The notes beneath the pieces were generated by a model. It saw only the letters and a program-made list of their open reading frames with translations. It was not told the DNA's origin and made no database searches. Shown piece after piece: positions 24,083 through 31,666 of a stretch of DNA of 47,077 bases (the first letter of the stretch is position 1; each line of letters begins with the position of its first letter). A program made the position numbers and the translations under genes. Origin of the DNA: Candidatus Onthocola gallistercoris (lineage in GTDB: Bacteria > Bacillota > Clostridia > Lachnospirales > Lachnospiraceae); contig DVLT01000019.1 in the NCBI GenBank assembly GCA_018715345.1, forward strand, positions 1 through 47,077. Reading direction: 5' to 3'.

Positions 24083-24244
24083 ATGAAATCATATATTTGT
24101 GATGTATGCGGATATATATACGATCCGGCCAATGGTGATCCGGATAACGGTATTGCTCCGGGAACAGCTTTTGAAGATATTCCGGAAGATTGGCTTTGCC
24201 CCCTTTGCGGCGTAGGCAAAGATCAGTTCAGTGTTCAGGAATGA
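24083..24244 (+). CDS. rubredoxin
   Basis: A complete 53-codon gene. The protein begins [15 protein letters not shown] and ends with [12 protein letters not shown]. The four iron ligands are C6, C9, C39 and C42 in two CxxC(G) knuckles, and the Gly/Asp/Pro-rich middle ([12 protein letters not shown]) is standard for rubredoxin. It carries single electrons, typically to anaerobic oxygen or peroxide detoxifying enzymes. GGAGG lies 8 bases before the ATG. It stands alone between its own promoter and a terminator, so its redox partners are encoded elsewhere. Confidence 0.96.
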   Translation: MKSYICDVCGYIYDPANGDPDNGIAPGTAFEDIPEDWLCPLCGVGKDQFSVQE

Positions 24245-24257
24245 TCCAACTGACATC

Positions 24258-24297
24258 AAAAATCCTCTTCTCCTTTCCGGGGAGACAGAGGATTTTT
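24258..24297 (+). terminator. intrinsic terminator of the rubredoxin gene
   Basis: AAAAATCCTCT (24258-24268) pairs with AGAGGATTTTT (24287-24297), 13 bases after the stop codon and ending in a T-run. Confidence 0.85.
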
Positions 24298-24364
24298 CTT
24301 TGTGATGATCCATAGTATCATCAACTCTTCCCATACAATATACCATTACGGATTTTTACTCAGT

Positions 24365-24392
24365 TTGAACAACTGCATGCATATTATATTAT
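24365..24392 (+). promoter_or_regulatory. promoter of the second MATE gene
   Basis: TTGAAC (24365-24370), a 16-base spacer and TATTAT (24387-24392), 17 bases before the ATG at 24410. Confidence 0.55.
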
Positions 24393-24409
24393 AGATCAAG
24401 AGGTGTGTT

Positions 24410-25765
24410 ATGGATAAAGAATATCTCATTCATCAAAAGCCGATCAAGGCTCTGTTCATTTTTGCGCTGCCTATGATCATCGGCAATCTGTTCCAGCAAT
24501 TTTATAATATGGCAGACTCTGTTATCGTTGGACGTTTTGTAGGAGAAAGCGCCCTTGCGGCCGTAGGCGCCTCCTTTTCCCTGACCAATGTCTTTATATC
24601 CATTGCCATCGGCGGCGGTGTGGGAGCTTCCGTTATCACCAGCCGATACTTTGGTTCACGGGATTACGGACGTATGAAACAATCGGTCTATACCTCTCTT
24701 CTGATCTTTCTCCTATTGAGTCTGATCCTGGGCGGTTTCGGGCTTTCCCTATCCCGGCAGATCCTTCAGCTTTTAAATACACCGGCAGCTATATTGGACA
24801 TGGCCACAGAATATCTGAATATCTACTTTCTGGGGCTTCCGTTCCTTTTTATCTACAATGTACTTTCCTCCATGTTCAATGCCCTTGGACGTTCCAGGAT
24901 TCCCCTGTATCTGTTGATCTTTTCATCCGTATTTAATGTAGTCCTGGATATCTATATGGTCAATTCCCTGAATATGGGTGTAGCCGGCGCAGCCTGGGCC
25001 ACTCTGATCGCCCAAGGGATATCCGCTGTATTCTCCTTCATCCTTTTCTTAAAAGAATTGTCCACATATCCTTCAAAAGAAACGGATATATTTAACTTTT
25101 CCGAATTAAAGGGCATAGCGGGCATCGCTTTGCCATCTATTCTACAGCAGTCCACCGTATCCATCGGCATGATGCTGGTCCAATCGGTTGTCAACAGCTT
25201 CGGTGTGGAAGTATTGGCCGGCTATTCGGCCGCGTCCCGGGTGGAAAGCATTTGCATCGTACCCATGGCTGCCATGGGCAATGCCATGTCCACTTTTACA
25301 GCGCAAAACCTGGGCGCCGGATCCTCCAAACGGGTACAAAAGGGGTATATGTCCGCCATTCGGCTCGTCGCCCTATTCGCTCTGATCATCTGTTTTATAC
25401 TGGAAATTTTCTATCCCGCCATCATGGCTCTCTTCCTTGGCGCCGAAGGGACCGTTCTGGCTTTACAGACCGGAACCGGATATCTGCGCTTTCTCGGCTG
25501 GTTCTTTGCCGGTATCGGCCTTAAAATGATCACAGATGGCCTTCTCCGGGGCGCCGGCGATATGAAAATGTTCACGGTGGCCAATCTGGCCAACTTGGGA
25601 CTGAGGGTCCTCATTGCCGTCCTTCTTGCCCCCCGTTTGGGTGTGGCCATGGTCTGGTATGCTGTGCCCATCGGCTGGCTGGCCAACTTTGCCATATCCT
25701 ACCTGGAATACCGGACAGGTAAATGGAAAAATTTTGGTAAAGAAACAGTTAAAACCGCCGGGTAA
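24410..25765 (+). CDS. MATE-family efflux transporter
   Basis: A 451-residue twelve-helix antiporter. The sequence PMIIGNLFQQFYNMADSVIVGRFVGESALAAVG is the classic opening of Firmicute MATE proteins of the DinF/MepA-like branch. Complete, with AGAGGTGTG before the ATG. It is closely similar in its first 60 residues to the MATE protein at 26424-27767, so the two may be old paralogues. A small hairpin follows. Substrate unknown. Confidence 0.93.
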   Translation: MDKEYLIHQKPIKALFIFALPMIIGNLFQQFYNMADSVIVGRFVGESALAAVGASFSLTNVFISIAIGGGVGASVITSRYFGSRDYGRMKQSVYTSLLIFLLLSLILGGFGLSLSRQILQLLNTPAAILDMATEYLNIYFLGLPFLFIYNVLSSMFNALGRSRIPLYLLIFSSVFNVVLDIYMVNSLNMGVAGAAWATLIAQGISAVFSFILFLKELSTYPSKETDIFNFSELKGIAGIALPSILQQSTVSIGMMLVQSVVNSFGVEVLAGYSAASRVESICIVPMAAMGNAMSTFTAQNLGAGSSKRVQKGYMSAIRLVALFALIICFILEIFYPAIMALFLGAEGTVLALQTGTGYLRFLGWFFAGIGLKMITDGLLRGAGDMKMFTVANLANLGLRVLIAVLLAPRLGVAMVWYAVPIGWLANFAISYLEYRTGKWKNFGKETVKTAG

Positions 25766-25792
25766 GATCGTTCCTCTACAAGAGGATCGATC
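25766..25792. terminator. weak hairpin between convergent MATE and Lrp-type genes
   Basis: An imperfect stem GATCGTTCCTCT / AGAGGATCGATC starts directly after the MATE stop. No clear T-run follows on either strand, so termination here is uncertain. Confidence 0.35.
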
Positions 25793-25820
25793 TGTCCGGA
25801 AAATGTAAGTTTTTCGCTTA

Positions 25821-26279
25821 TCATAAACGGAGACCTTTCACGTCCTTGACTCTTGCCAGGATCGCATGACTTTCCAGCCGGACGATACCCGGAATCTTAT
25901 CCAACACATGGGTTATAAAATATTCCATTTCCCCATTGCCGGAGGCCACTGCATGGACATGCAGATGGCTTTTTCCGGTCACCCGGTAAATCTGCGTCAC
26001 CGTCTCATTCTTTCTCAGCTCGTCCACAACGGTTTCCATGGCTTCCGGCCGAGTTTCTATCTCAAAATAGCAGGAAACAACGCCGCTGATCTTTCCCGGA
26101 TCGATGACAGTCGTATACTCTTCGATGATCCCTTTTTCTTCCAGGGCTTTCACACGGCTTTTGACCGCCACCCGGGATATGCCAACCTTTTCGCCGATTT
26201 CTGAATAGGAAAGTCGGGCGTTGCCTATGAGAAGTGTCAGTATTTTCTGATCCAATATATCCAATCCATCCATATACAT
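25821..26279 (-). CDS. Lrp/AsnC-family transcriptional regulator
   Basis: A 152-residue regulator with an N-terminal helix-turn-helix (LDQKILTLLIGNARLSYSEI, then GEKVGISRVAVKSRV) and a C-terminal RAM ligand-binding domain (about 65-150). Amino acids commonly act as effectors in this family. The ATG at 26279 has AGGAGA about 9 bases upstream; a GTG at 26288 is too close to it. The gene is divergent from the MATE gene at 26424, so it probably controls that transporter and itself. A TATACT at 26303-26308 (minus strand), with a poor TTCCGA -35, may be its own promoter. Confidence 0.9.
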   Translation of the reverse strand: MYMDGLDILDQKILTLLIGNARLSYSEIGEKVGISRVAVKSRVKALEEKGIIEEYTTVIDPGKISGVVSCYFEIETRPEAMETVVDELRKNETVTQIYRVTGKSHLHVHAVASGNGEMEYFITHVLDKIPGIVRLESHAILARVKDVKGLRL

Positions 26280-26343
26280 AGGTTTCACTCTCCTTTATGT
26301 CAAGTATAACACATGGCACAGGCATCGGAATAGTCTGATTATA

Positions 26344-26372
26344 TTGACATATGGAAATTTATACTTTATTAT
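26344..26372 (+). promoter_or_regulatory. consensus promoter of the third MATE gene, in the Lrp divergent region
   Basis: A perfect TTGACA (26344-26349), a 17-base spacer and TATTAT (26367-26372). The AT-rich spacer and downstream TATACTTT repeats (26361-26378) may be the binding site of the divergent Lrp-type regulator. Confidence 0.7.
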
Positions 26373-26423
26373 ACTTTCATAAAGAAAGTTTTATATTACA
26401 TTTCGTAACAAGGTGTGATTTAT

Positions 26424-27767
26424 ATGCAACATACGCAGGATTTGACCCAAGGTTCTATCACCCGCCGTCTATGGCTGTTTGCCCTTCCCATGATCGCCGG
26501 AAATATGCTTCAGCAATTATACAATGTGGCCGACACATTGATCGTCGGACGCTACATCGGAGCCGATGCTTTAGCCGCAGTCGGTTCTTCCTACACGCTG
26601 ATGACCTTTCTCACTTCCATCATACTGGGGCTATCCATGGGAAGCGGCGCCATTTTCTCGATCCGTTTCGGTGAAAAAGACGAAACCTCCCTGCGCCGGA
26701 GTATTTTTTTGTCCTTCCTGTTCATCGGCATTGTCACTGTTGGATTGAACCTGATCATCTTCTGGCAGATCGATACCATACTATGGCTGCTGCGCATTCC
26801 CCAGTCCCTTTTTAGGTTGACCCGGGAATATCTGTGGGTCATCTTTTGGGGACTTTCCGCCACTTTTCTTTACAACTTTTTTGCCTCCCTACTTCGGGCC
26901 ATCGGCAATTCCACGGCGCCTCTGATCTTTCTGGCCGTTTCCGCCCTGTTAAACATCGTGCTGGATCTGGTCTTTGTACTGGAGTTCCGCTGGGGCGTGG
27001 CCGGCGCTGCCGTCGCCACCGTCATCTCCCAGTATATCTCCGGTATCGGTATTTTTATATATACCTTCATCCGTATGCGCAGCTTTTTGCCGTCAAAAAA
27101 AGACATGCACTGGAACTTCCCCATCCTCCGGGAAATCGCCGGCAGTTCCTTCCTCACTTGCATCCAACAGTCCATCATGAATCTGGGGATCCTGATGGTC
27201 CAGGGGCTGGTCAACAGCTTCGGCGCTGTGGTCATGGCCGCCTTTGCCGCCGCCGTCAAGATCGATTCCCTGGCCTATCTGCCGGTCCAGGATTTCGGAA
27301 ATGCCTTCTCCACCTTTATAGCGCAAAATTACGGCGCCGGAAACCGTGAAAGGATATCCCGCGGTATTCGCAGCGCCATTTTGACATCGGTTGTCTTTTC
27401 TGTTGTGTTAAGTATGATCATATGCATCTTTGCCCGTCCGCTGATGCACATCTTTGTCCTACCGGAAGAAATCCAGATCGTATCCATTGGCGTGGGGTAT
27501 CTTCGCATTGAAGGTGCCTGCTATGCAGGCATCGGCATCCTCTTTTTGCTATATGGCCTTTATCGTGGTATCAGTCGGCCAGCCATGTCGGTCGTTCTCA
27601 CCGTCATCTCATTGGGTACACGGGTGGCGCTGGCCTATATCCTCTCCGCCATACCTGCCATCGGCATCACCGGCATCTGGGTGTCTGTTCCCATTGGCTG
27701 GTTTCTGGCCGATGCAGCCGGCATCCTGTACTACAGATTGAGGGTCTCGACTTTCCTCCGCCGCTGA
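26424..27767 (+). CDS. MATE-family efflux transporter, divergent from an Lrp-type regulator
   Basis: A 447-residue twelve-helix antiporter with the opening LWLFALPMIAGNMLQQLYNVADTLIVGRYIG. The ATG at 26424 lies 8 bases after AAGGTG; the longer GTG start at 26415 has no ribosome site. With an Lrp-type regulator transcribed divergently, it might export an amino acid or related metabolite rather than a drug; that is inference. Its stop is only two bases from the stop of the convergent cytX gene, with no terminator between them. Confidence 0.92.
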   Translation: MQHTQDLTQGSITRRLWLFALPMIAGNMLQQLYNVADTLIVGRYIGADALAAVGSSYTLMTFLTSIILGLSMGSGAIFSIRFGEKDETSLRRSIFLSFLFIGIVTVGLNLIIFWQIDTILWLLRIPQSLFRLTREYLWVIFWGLSATFLYNFFASLLRAIGNSTAPLIFLAVSALLNIVLDLVFVLEFRWGVAGAAVATVISQYISGIGIFIYTFIRMRSFLPSKKDMHWNFPILREIAGSSFLTCIQQSIMNLGILMVQGLVNSFGAVVMAAFAAAVKIDSLAYLPVQDFGNAFSTFIAQNYGAGNRERISRGIRSAILTSVVFSVVLSMIICIFARPLMHIFVLPEEIQIVSIGVGYLRIEGACYAGIGILFLLYGLYRGISRPAMSVVLTVISLGTRVALAYILSAIPAIGITGIWVSVPIGWFLADAAGILYYRLRVSTFLRR

Positions 27768-27769
27768 CA

Positions 27770-28957
27770 TCAATCCGTACCCTCATTTCTTTGTGTCCTT
27801 CCGGAAATCGCTTCTGCGATCAGACACATGATCATGACCACCGCCATATCCGGCAGCGTATTGCCCACAGGTATATCCACAGTCATCAGGAACCGATAGA
27901 CCACAAAACCGATCAGCCAGATGATCAGTTTGCTCCATTGAAAGTCAATACCTTCTTTTACCTTTTTCAGTAAGAATACATCGGCAATCTGGACAGCGAT
28001 CATCGGAGCAAACACGGAGCCGATCAGGTAAAGGAAATCGGTAATATCATCCATTGGAAACAGGATGGCTCCCAGCGTACCGATGACTGCCGCCCCAATC
28101 CCCACATAATTGCCTTTTAATTTTGAATAAACGGATTCGGATGAAATGCCGGCAGAATAGGCGTCCAAAAAGGTGGTGGTCACCGTGGAAAAGATGACGA
28201 TCAAAAGGGCGGCTACTCCCAGGCCTGCCCTGGCCATGATCACCGCAATATCTGATCCACCGGTATAAATGGCCGCGCCCATACCGATCACATACATCCA
28301 ACAGCTCACCAAGCCATAGACGATCACACTGACAGCCGTTGCCTTGACCGGTTTTTCCGCTTCTCTTGTATAGTCGCTGATTACTGGCAGCCAGGACAGG
28401 GGCATGGCCACCGATAATTCCACCGCTGCTCCAAAACTCATAGCATCGCTTACCGTTCCGCCGGCGCCGCCGCTGGAAAAAATAAGCCTACTGAGAATAA
28501 TAGTCAGGATAAACAAGGCTGCCATGGCCACTGTATTGATCCTTCCCAAGTTGGTCACACCGATGGCGATCCATAAAATGATCAAACCGCCAATGACGAG
28601 GCACCATACCCAGGGTCCGATGCGAAATATTTCATTTGCCGCAAGGGATCCATCGTAGATCATGATGGCCGTCCAGCCCAGCAACTGAAGAACATTCAGC
28701 AACGCAAAAAGAATACCGCCTTTTTCTCCGAAACTCATCTTCACTGTCTCCATGGCGCTTTTTCCTGTCTTTGCGCCAATCAGACCGGCAAAAAACATCA
28801 TGCAACATCCGATCACATGGCCTATGATGACAGCCGCAAGTCCTTTTTGAAATCCGAGGGGCGCAAAATAGGTGCCGGTCAGGATCTCGGCGATGGATAC
28901 GGCGGCTCCAAACCAGATCAGCCCGTTCTCGTAGACAGATGTACGTTTTTCTTTCAT
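27770..28957 (-). CDS. cytX: hydroxymethylpyrimidine (thiamine precursor) permease CytX
   Basis: A 395-residue twelve-helix transporter of the NCS1 (purine-cytosine permease) family. CytX members are found in TPP-riboswitch operons and import the hydroxymethylpyrimidine half of thiamine. The beginning SVYENGLIWFGAAVSIAEILTG is the typical CytX opening. The ATG at 28957 lies 5 bases after AGGTGA and 4 bases after the thiD stop; the longer frame to 29053 overlaps thiD without a ribosome site. It is last in the thiM-thiE-thiD-cytX operon. Its position next to thiD, the HMP kinase, supports the substrate. Confidence 0.9.
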   Translation of the reverse strand: MKEKRTSVYENGLIWFGAAVSIAEILTGTYFAPLGFQKGLAAVIIGHVIGCCMMFFAGLIGAKTGKSAMETVKMSFGEKGGILFALLNVLQLLGWTAIMIYDGSLAANEIFRIGPWVWCLVIGGLIILWIAIGVTNLGRINTVAMAALFILTIILSRLIFSSGGAGGTVSDAMSFGAAVELSVAMPLSWLPVISDYTREAEKPVKATAVSVIVYGLVSCWMYVIGMGAAIYTGGSDIAVIMARAGLGVAALLIVIFSTVTTTFLDAYSAGISSESVYSKLKGNYVGIGAAVIGTLGAILFPMDDITDFLYLIGSVFAPMIAVQIADVFLLKKVKEGIDFQWSKLIIWLIGFVVYRFLMTVDIPVGNTLPDMAVVMIMCLIAEAISGRTQRNEGTD

Positions 28958-28961
28958 AAGA

Positions 28962-29771
28962 TCACCTGTCCTCCCCTTGCGCAAACCGGCCGGTGATGTC
29001 AAACCCGTGATCCATTGGTCCGCTGCCGCGTCCCAGATCCAACATGGCGCCAAGGGCGCCGGAAATATAGTCTTTCGCCCGTTTTACCGACGTTTCCATA
29101 TCGAAGCCCTTCGCCAGATTGGAGGCAATGGCGCTGGACAGGGTGCAGCCTGTACCGTGGGTATTCGGGTTGTCGATCCGTTTTCCCAAAAACCAGCGGT
29201 AAGCACCGTCTTTGCACATCAGATCATTGGCGTCATTTAACTGATGGCCCCCTTTTAGAAGCACGGTACAGTCATAGGTTTTGCTTATCTTTTCCGCTGC
29301 CCGGACCATATCTTCTTTGGTCTTGATGGCCATGTCCGCCAGTACTTCCGCCTCAGGGATATTTGGCGTCACTATGTCCGCCAGAGGCAGCAGTTTTTCT
29401 TTTAACGTGCTGATAGCATCCTCGCTGATGAGCCTGGCGCCGCTGGTGGCCACCATGACCGGATCGACCACGATATTTTCCGCTTTATATTCCAATAATT
29501 TCTCCGCGATCGCACCGATAAGCTCCGAGGACGATACCATCCCGATCTTGACTGCGTCCGGACGGATATCGGTAAATACGCAGTCCATCTGCTCCTTTAA
29601 AAATTCCGGTGTCACATCCATGATGTCGGTGACACCGGTGGTATTCTGGGCGGTCAGAGCCGTGATCACGCTCATGGCATATACCCTGTTGGCGGTCATG
29701 GTCTTTATATCCGCCTGTATCCCGGCGCCTCCGCTGGAATCACTTCCGGCAATCGTTAATGCTGTTTTCAT
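28962..29771 (-). CDS. thiD: hydroxymethylpyrimidine/phosphomethylpyrimidine kinase ThiD
   Basis: A 269-residue ribokinase-fold enzyme that phosphorylates HMP to HMP-P and then HMP-PP with ATP. The N-terminal GSDSSGGAGIQADIKT and the C-terminal anion-hole motif NTHGTGCTLSSAIA are diagnostic. It starts two bases after the thiE stop, with AAGGAG inside the thiE end, so translation is coupled. It acts downstream of CytX uptake and upstream of ThiE. Confidence 0.96.
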   Translation of the reverse strand: MKTALTIAGSDSSGGAGIQADIKTMTANRVYAMSVITALTAQNTTGVTDIMDVTPEFLKEQMDCVFTDIRPDAVKIGMVSSSELIGAIAEKLLEYKAENIVVDPVMVATSGARLISEDAISTLKEKLLPLADIVTPNIPEAEVLADMAIKTKEDMVRAAEKISKTYDCTVLLKGGHQLNDANDLMCKDGAYRWFLGKRIDNPNTHGTGCTLSSAIASNLAKGFDMETSVKRAKDYISGALGAMLDLGRGSGPMDHGFDITGRFAQGEDR

Positions 29772-29773
29772 CT

Positions 29774-30439
29774 TTAATACTCCTTTTTCTCTGTGATCTT
29801 TTTTACCCGCTTCTTCAGTTCCCGGGTCGCCTTCTCAATGTCTTTCTGGGCAAATATGGCGCTGATCACCGCAATACCGCAGATACCGGTGTCTTCCAGA
29901 TCCGTCACATTTCCCGCTGTGATACCTCCAATGGCCACAACCGGAATGTCCACTGTCCGGCAGATGGCTTTTAATGTGTCTTTGTCCACTTCCACCGCAT
30001 CGTCCTTGGAATTTGTGGGAAATACGGCGCCCACCCCCAGATAATCGGCTCCCTGTTCCATGGCCTTTATCGCCTGAGCCACCGTCTGAGCAGATACGCC
30101 GATGATCTTATCCGGGCCGAGTTTCCGCCGCACTTCGCCGGCATCCATGTCCTCCTGACCCACATGGACGCCGTCCGCGTCGATACTGGCTGCGATCTCC
30201 ACATTGTCATTGATAACAAAGGGAACCCCATATCCGGCGCACAACGCTTTGATCTGTCGAGCCTCTTCCAGAAAAGCGGCTTCATCCAGTTTTTTTTCTC
30301 TAAGCTGGATAAAGGTGGCACCGCCATTAAGCGCCGCCTCCACTTGCTCATAGAGGGTTTGGCCGTTAAGCCAGCTCCTGTCTGTGACCGCATAAAGGAG
30401 AAGTTCTTCCGCCCTGCAATTGCTGTCAGCGTATCTCAT
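29774..30439 (-). CDS. thiE: thiamine-phosphate synthase ThiE
   Basis: A 221-residue TIM-barrel enzyme joining HMP-PP and thiazole phosphate to give thiamine monophosphate. The substrate motifs FIQLREKK, PFVINDNVEIA, DGVHVGQEDM and VVAIGGITAGN are all in place. The ATG at 30439 has GGGGG 6 bases before it and overlaps the thiM end by 14 bases; the upstream in-frame ATG at 30457 has no ribosome site. Central enzyme of the salvage operon. Confidence 0.96.
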   Translation of the reverse strand: MRYADSNCRAEELLLYAVTDRSWLNGQTLYEQVEAALNGGATFIQLREKKLDEAAFLEEARQIKALCAGYGVPFVINDNVEIAASIDADGVHVGQEDMDAGEVRRKLGPDKIIGVSAQTVAQAIKAMEQGADYLGVGAVFPTNSKDDAVEVDKDTLKAICRTVDIPVVAIGGITAGNVTDLEDTGICGIAVISAIFAQKDIEKATRELKKRVKKITEKKEY

Positions 30440-31247
30440 AGTCTGCCCCCTTTTCAAGCATTTCTCCGGTCATATTGAAAATGGCGTCGATGATCCGGTT
30501 CCTGTAGGACGCGTTGCCCTCTCCATCCTGCATCCGCTCCCAGGCAATCTCTCCGGCAAGGCCCATCACACATACAGCGGCCGCGGCCGCTTCCAGTTTT
30601 CTCTCCGGATTTGCCGTCACATAGGCAGCCATCATACCGGAAAGTTGGCAGCCGGTTCCTGTGATCTTACCCATCTCCGGCCGGCCGTTCCGTATAACGT
30701 AACAGGTATCCCCATCGGATACCAGATCAATGGCGCCGGTTACCGCAATGATAGCCCGGGCATCTTTGGCGAACTTTTTCACGAAAGCCACCGCTTCATC
30801 CAGGTTGTCCTCTGTCACCGCGTCGGCCACATCTGCGTCTACGCCTTTGGTCGTACCTGTCCCAAAAGCCAGTGTTTTGATCTCTGAAATGTTGCCCCGG
30901 ATCACTGAAAGATCCAACGCTTCCATCAGTTCCAGCGCTGTATCGGTCCGCAATGCGCTGGCGCCGGCTCCCACCGGATCAAGCAAGATCGGATGCCCCA
31001 GTTGACCGGCCTTTCTCCCGGCCCTGAACATGCCTTCAATACTGGACTTGTGAAGTGTACCGATATTGATATTGAGCCCCCCGCACACCGATGTGATATC
31101 CTCCACATCTTCAGGTTCATCGGACATGATCGGACTTCCCCCACAGGCCAGCAGCACATTGGCCACATCGTTGACGGTCACATAATTGGTGATATTGTGT
31201 ACCAATGGGACCATGTTTCTTACATTTTCCAGACATTCTTTCAGCAT
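30426..31247 (-). CDS. thiM: hydroxyethylthiazole kinase ThiM
   Basis: A 273-residue ribokinase-fold enzyme that phosphorylates hydroxyethylthiazole, the second salvage substrate. Motifs: PLVHNITNYVTVNDVAN, ILLDPVGAGAS and the anion hole ITGTGCQLSG. The start at 31247 follows AAGGAGAT by 6 bases; an upstream extension to 31319 would run into the riboswitch hairpins. First gene of the operon, directly controlled by the TPP riboswitch. There is no thiC, thiG or other de novo gene here, so this locus is for salvage. Confidence 0.96.
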   Translation of the reverse strand: MLKECLENVRNMVPLVHNITNYVTVNDVANVLLACGGSPIMSDEPEDVEDITSVCGGLNINIGTLHKSSIEGMFRAGRKAGQLGHPILLDPVGAGASALRTDTALELMEALDLSVIRGNISEIKTLAFGTGTTKGVDADVADAVTEDNLDEAVAFVKKFAKDARAIIAVTGAIDLVSDGDTCYVIRNGRPEMGKITGTGCQLSGMMAAYVTANPERKLEAAAAAVCVMGLAGEIAWERMQDGEGNASYRNRIIDAIFNMTGEMLEKGADYEIR

Positions 31248-31268
31248 CTTTTTATCTCCTTTCATTCT

Positions 31269-31295
31269 GCAGGAAAGCCTGAAGAGCTTTCCTGC
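31269..31295 (-). promoter_or_regulatory. hairpin next to the thiM ribosome site
   Basis: A perfect 10-bp stem GCAGGAAAGC / GCTTTCCTGC with a seven-base loop, just before the thiM Shine-Dalgarno (minus-strand GAAAGGAG, 31257-31264). It does not cover the ribosome site. It may be a transcript stabiliser or part of the riboswitch expression platform. Confidence 0.55.
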
Positions 31296-31305
31296 GAAAT
31301 AGTTA

Positions 31306-31334
31306 AAAGGCACACCCAAAAAGGGTATGCCTTT
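31306..31334 (-). terminator. riboswitch-controlled terminator hairpin
   Basis: On the minus strand AAAGGCATACCC-TTTTT-GGGTGTGCCTTTT, a 12-bp stem with one G-T type pair, follows the TPP aptamer by about 15 bases and is succeeded by a short U-rich stretch (TTTTAACTATTT). It is the likely transcription-termination switch. Confidence 0.65.
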
Positions 31335-31349
31335 GCTGTCATCACCTTG

Positions 31350-31445
31350 TGTCTCCCTACGTTGGCATTATCCAAATCAGGTTATGGGTCTAGGACATTC
31401 AGCCTACTCTCAGCCTGCTTGATACGCAAGCTCCCCGTCTAAAAA
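31350..31445 (-). promoter_or_regulatory. TPP (THI-box) riboswitch aptamer
   Basis: Reading the minus strand, the conserved aptamer elements appear in order: GGGGAGCTTGC, GCTGAGAGTAGGC, then GACCCATAACCTGATTTGG, then ATAATGCCAACGTAGGGA. These are the invariant CUGAGA, ACCUGA and GCGUAGGGA-type elements (here ACGTAGGGA) of thiamine pyrophosphate riboswitches. It sits between the promoter at 31467 and thiM and should reduce operon expression when TPP is plentiful. Confidence 0.95.
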
Positions 31446-31466
31446 GGTCTTATTCAATTCTCTTAT

Positions 31467-31495
31467 ATATTAACATAACACGGAAAGGAAAGCAA
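31467..31495 (-). promoter_or_regulatory. promoter of the thiamine salvage operon
   Basis: Minus strand TTGCTT (31490-31495), a 17-base spacer and TAATAT (31467-31472), placing the transcription start about 15 bases before the riboswitch aptamer. Confidence 0.6.
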
Positions 31496-31666
31496 CAATA
31501 TACACTTTTCTGTTGTTATCATTCTGATTTGTTTTATCCGAACAGTTTCCGCTTCCTGTGCGTGGACAGGATGACCTGAACATCTTAATCCCATGACCGA
31601 TATCCGTGCAGCGGCTGCTATTCGCCTTCCTTCTTTCCTCAGTCAAAAGCTGCATTCCTCCAAAAA

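Noticed and set aside
31470-31655. A 61-codon minus-strand frame upstream of the thiamine operon
   Set aside because: It runs into the operon promoter, has no ribosome site and no recognisable features.
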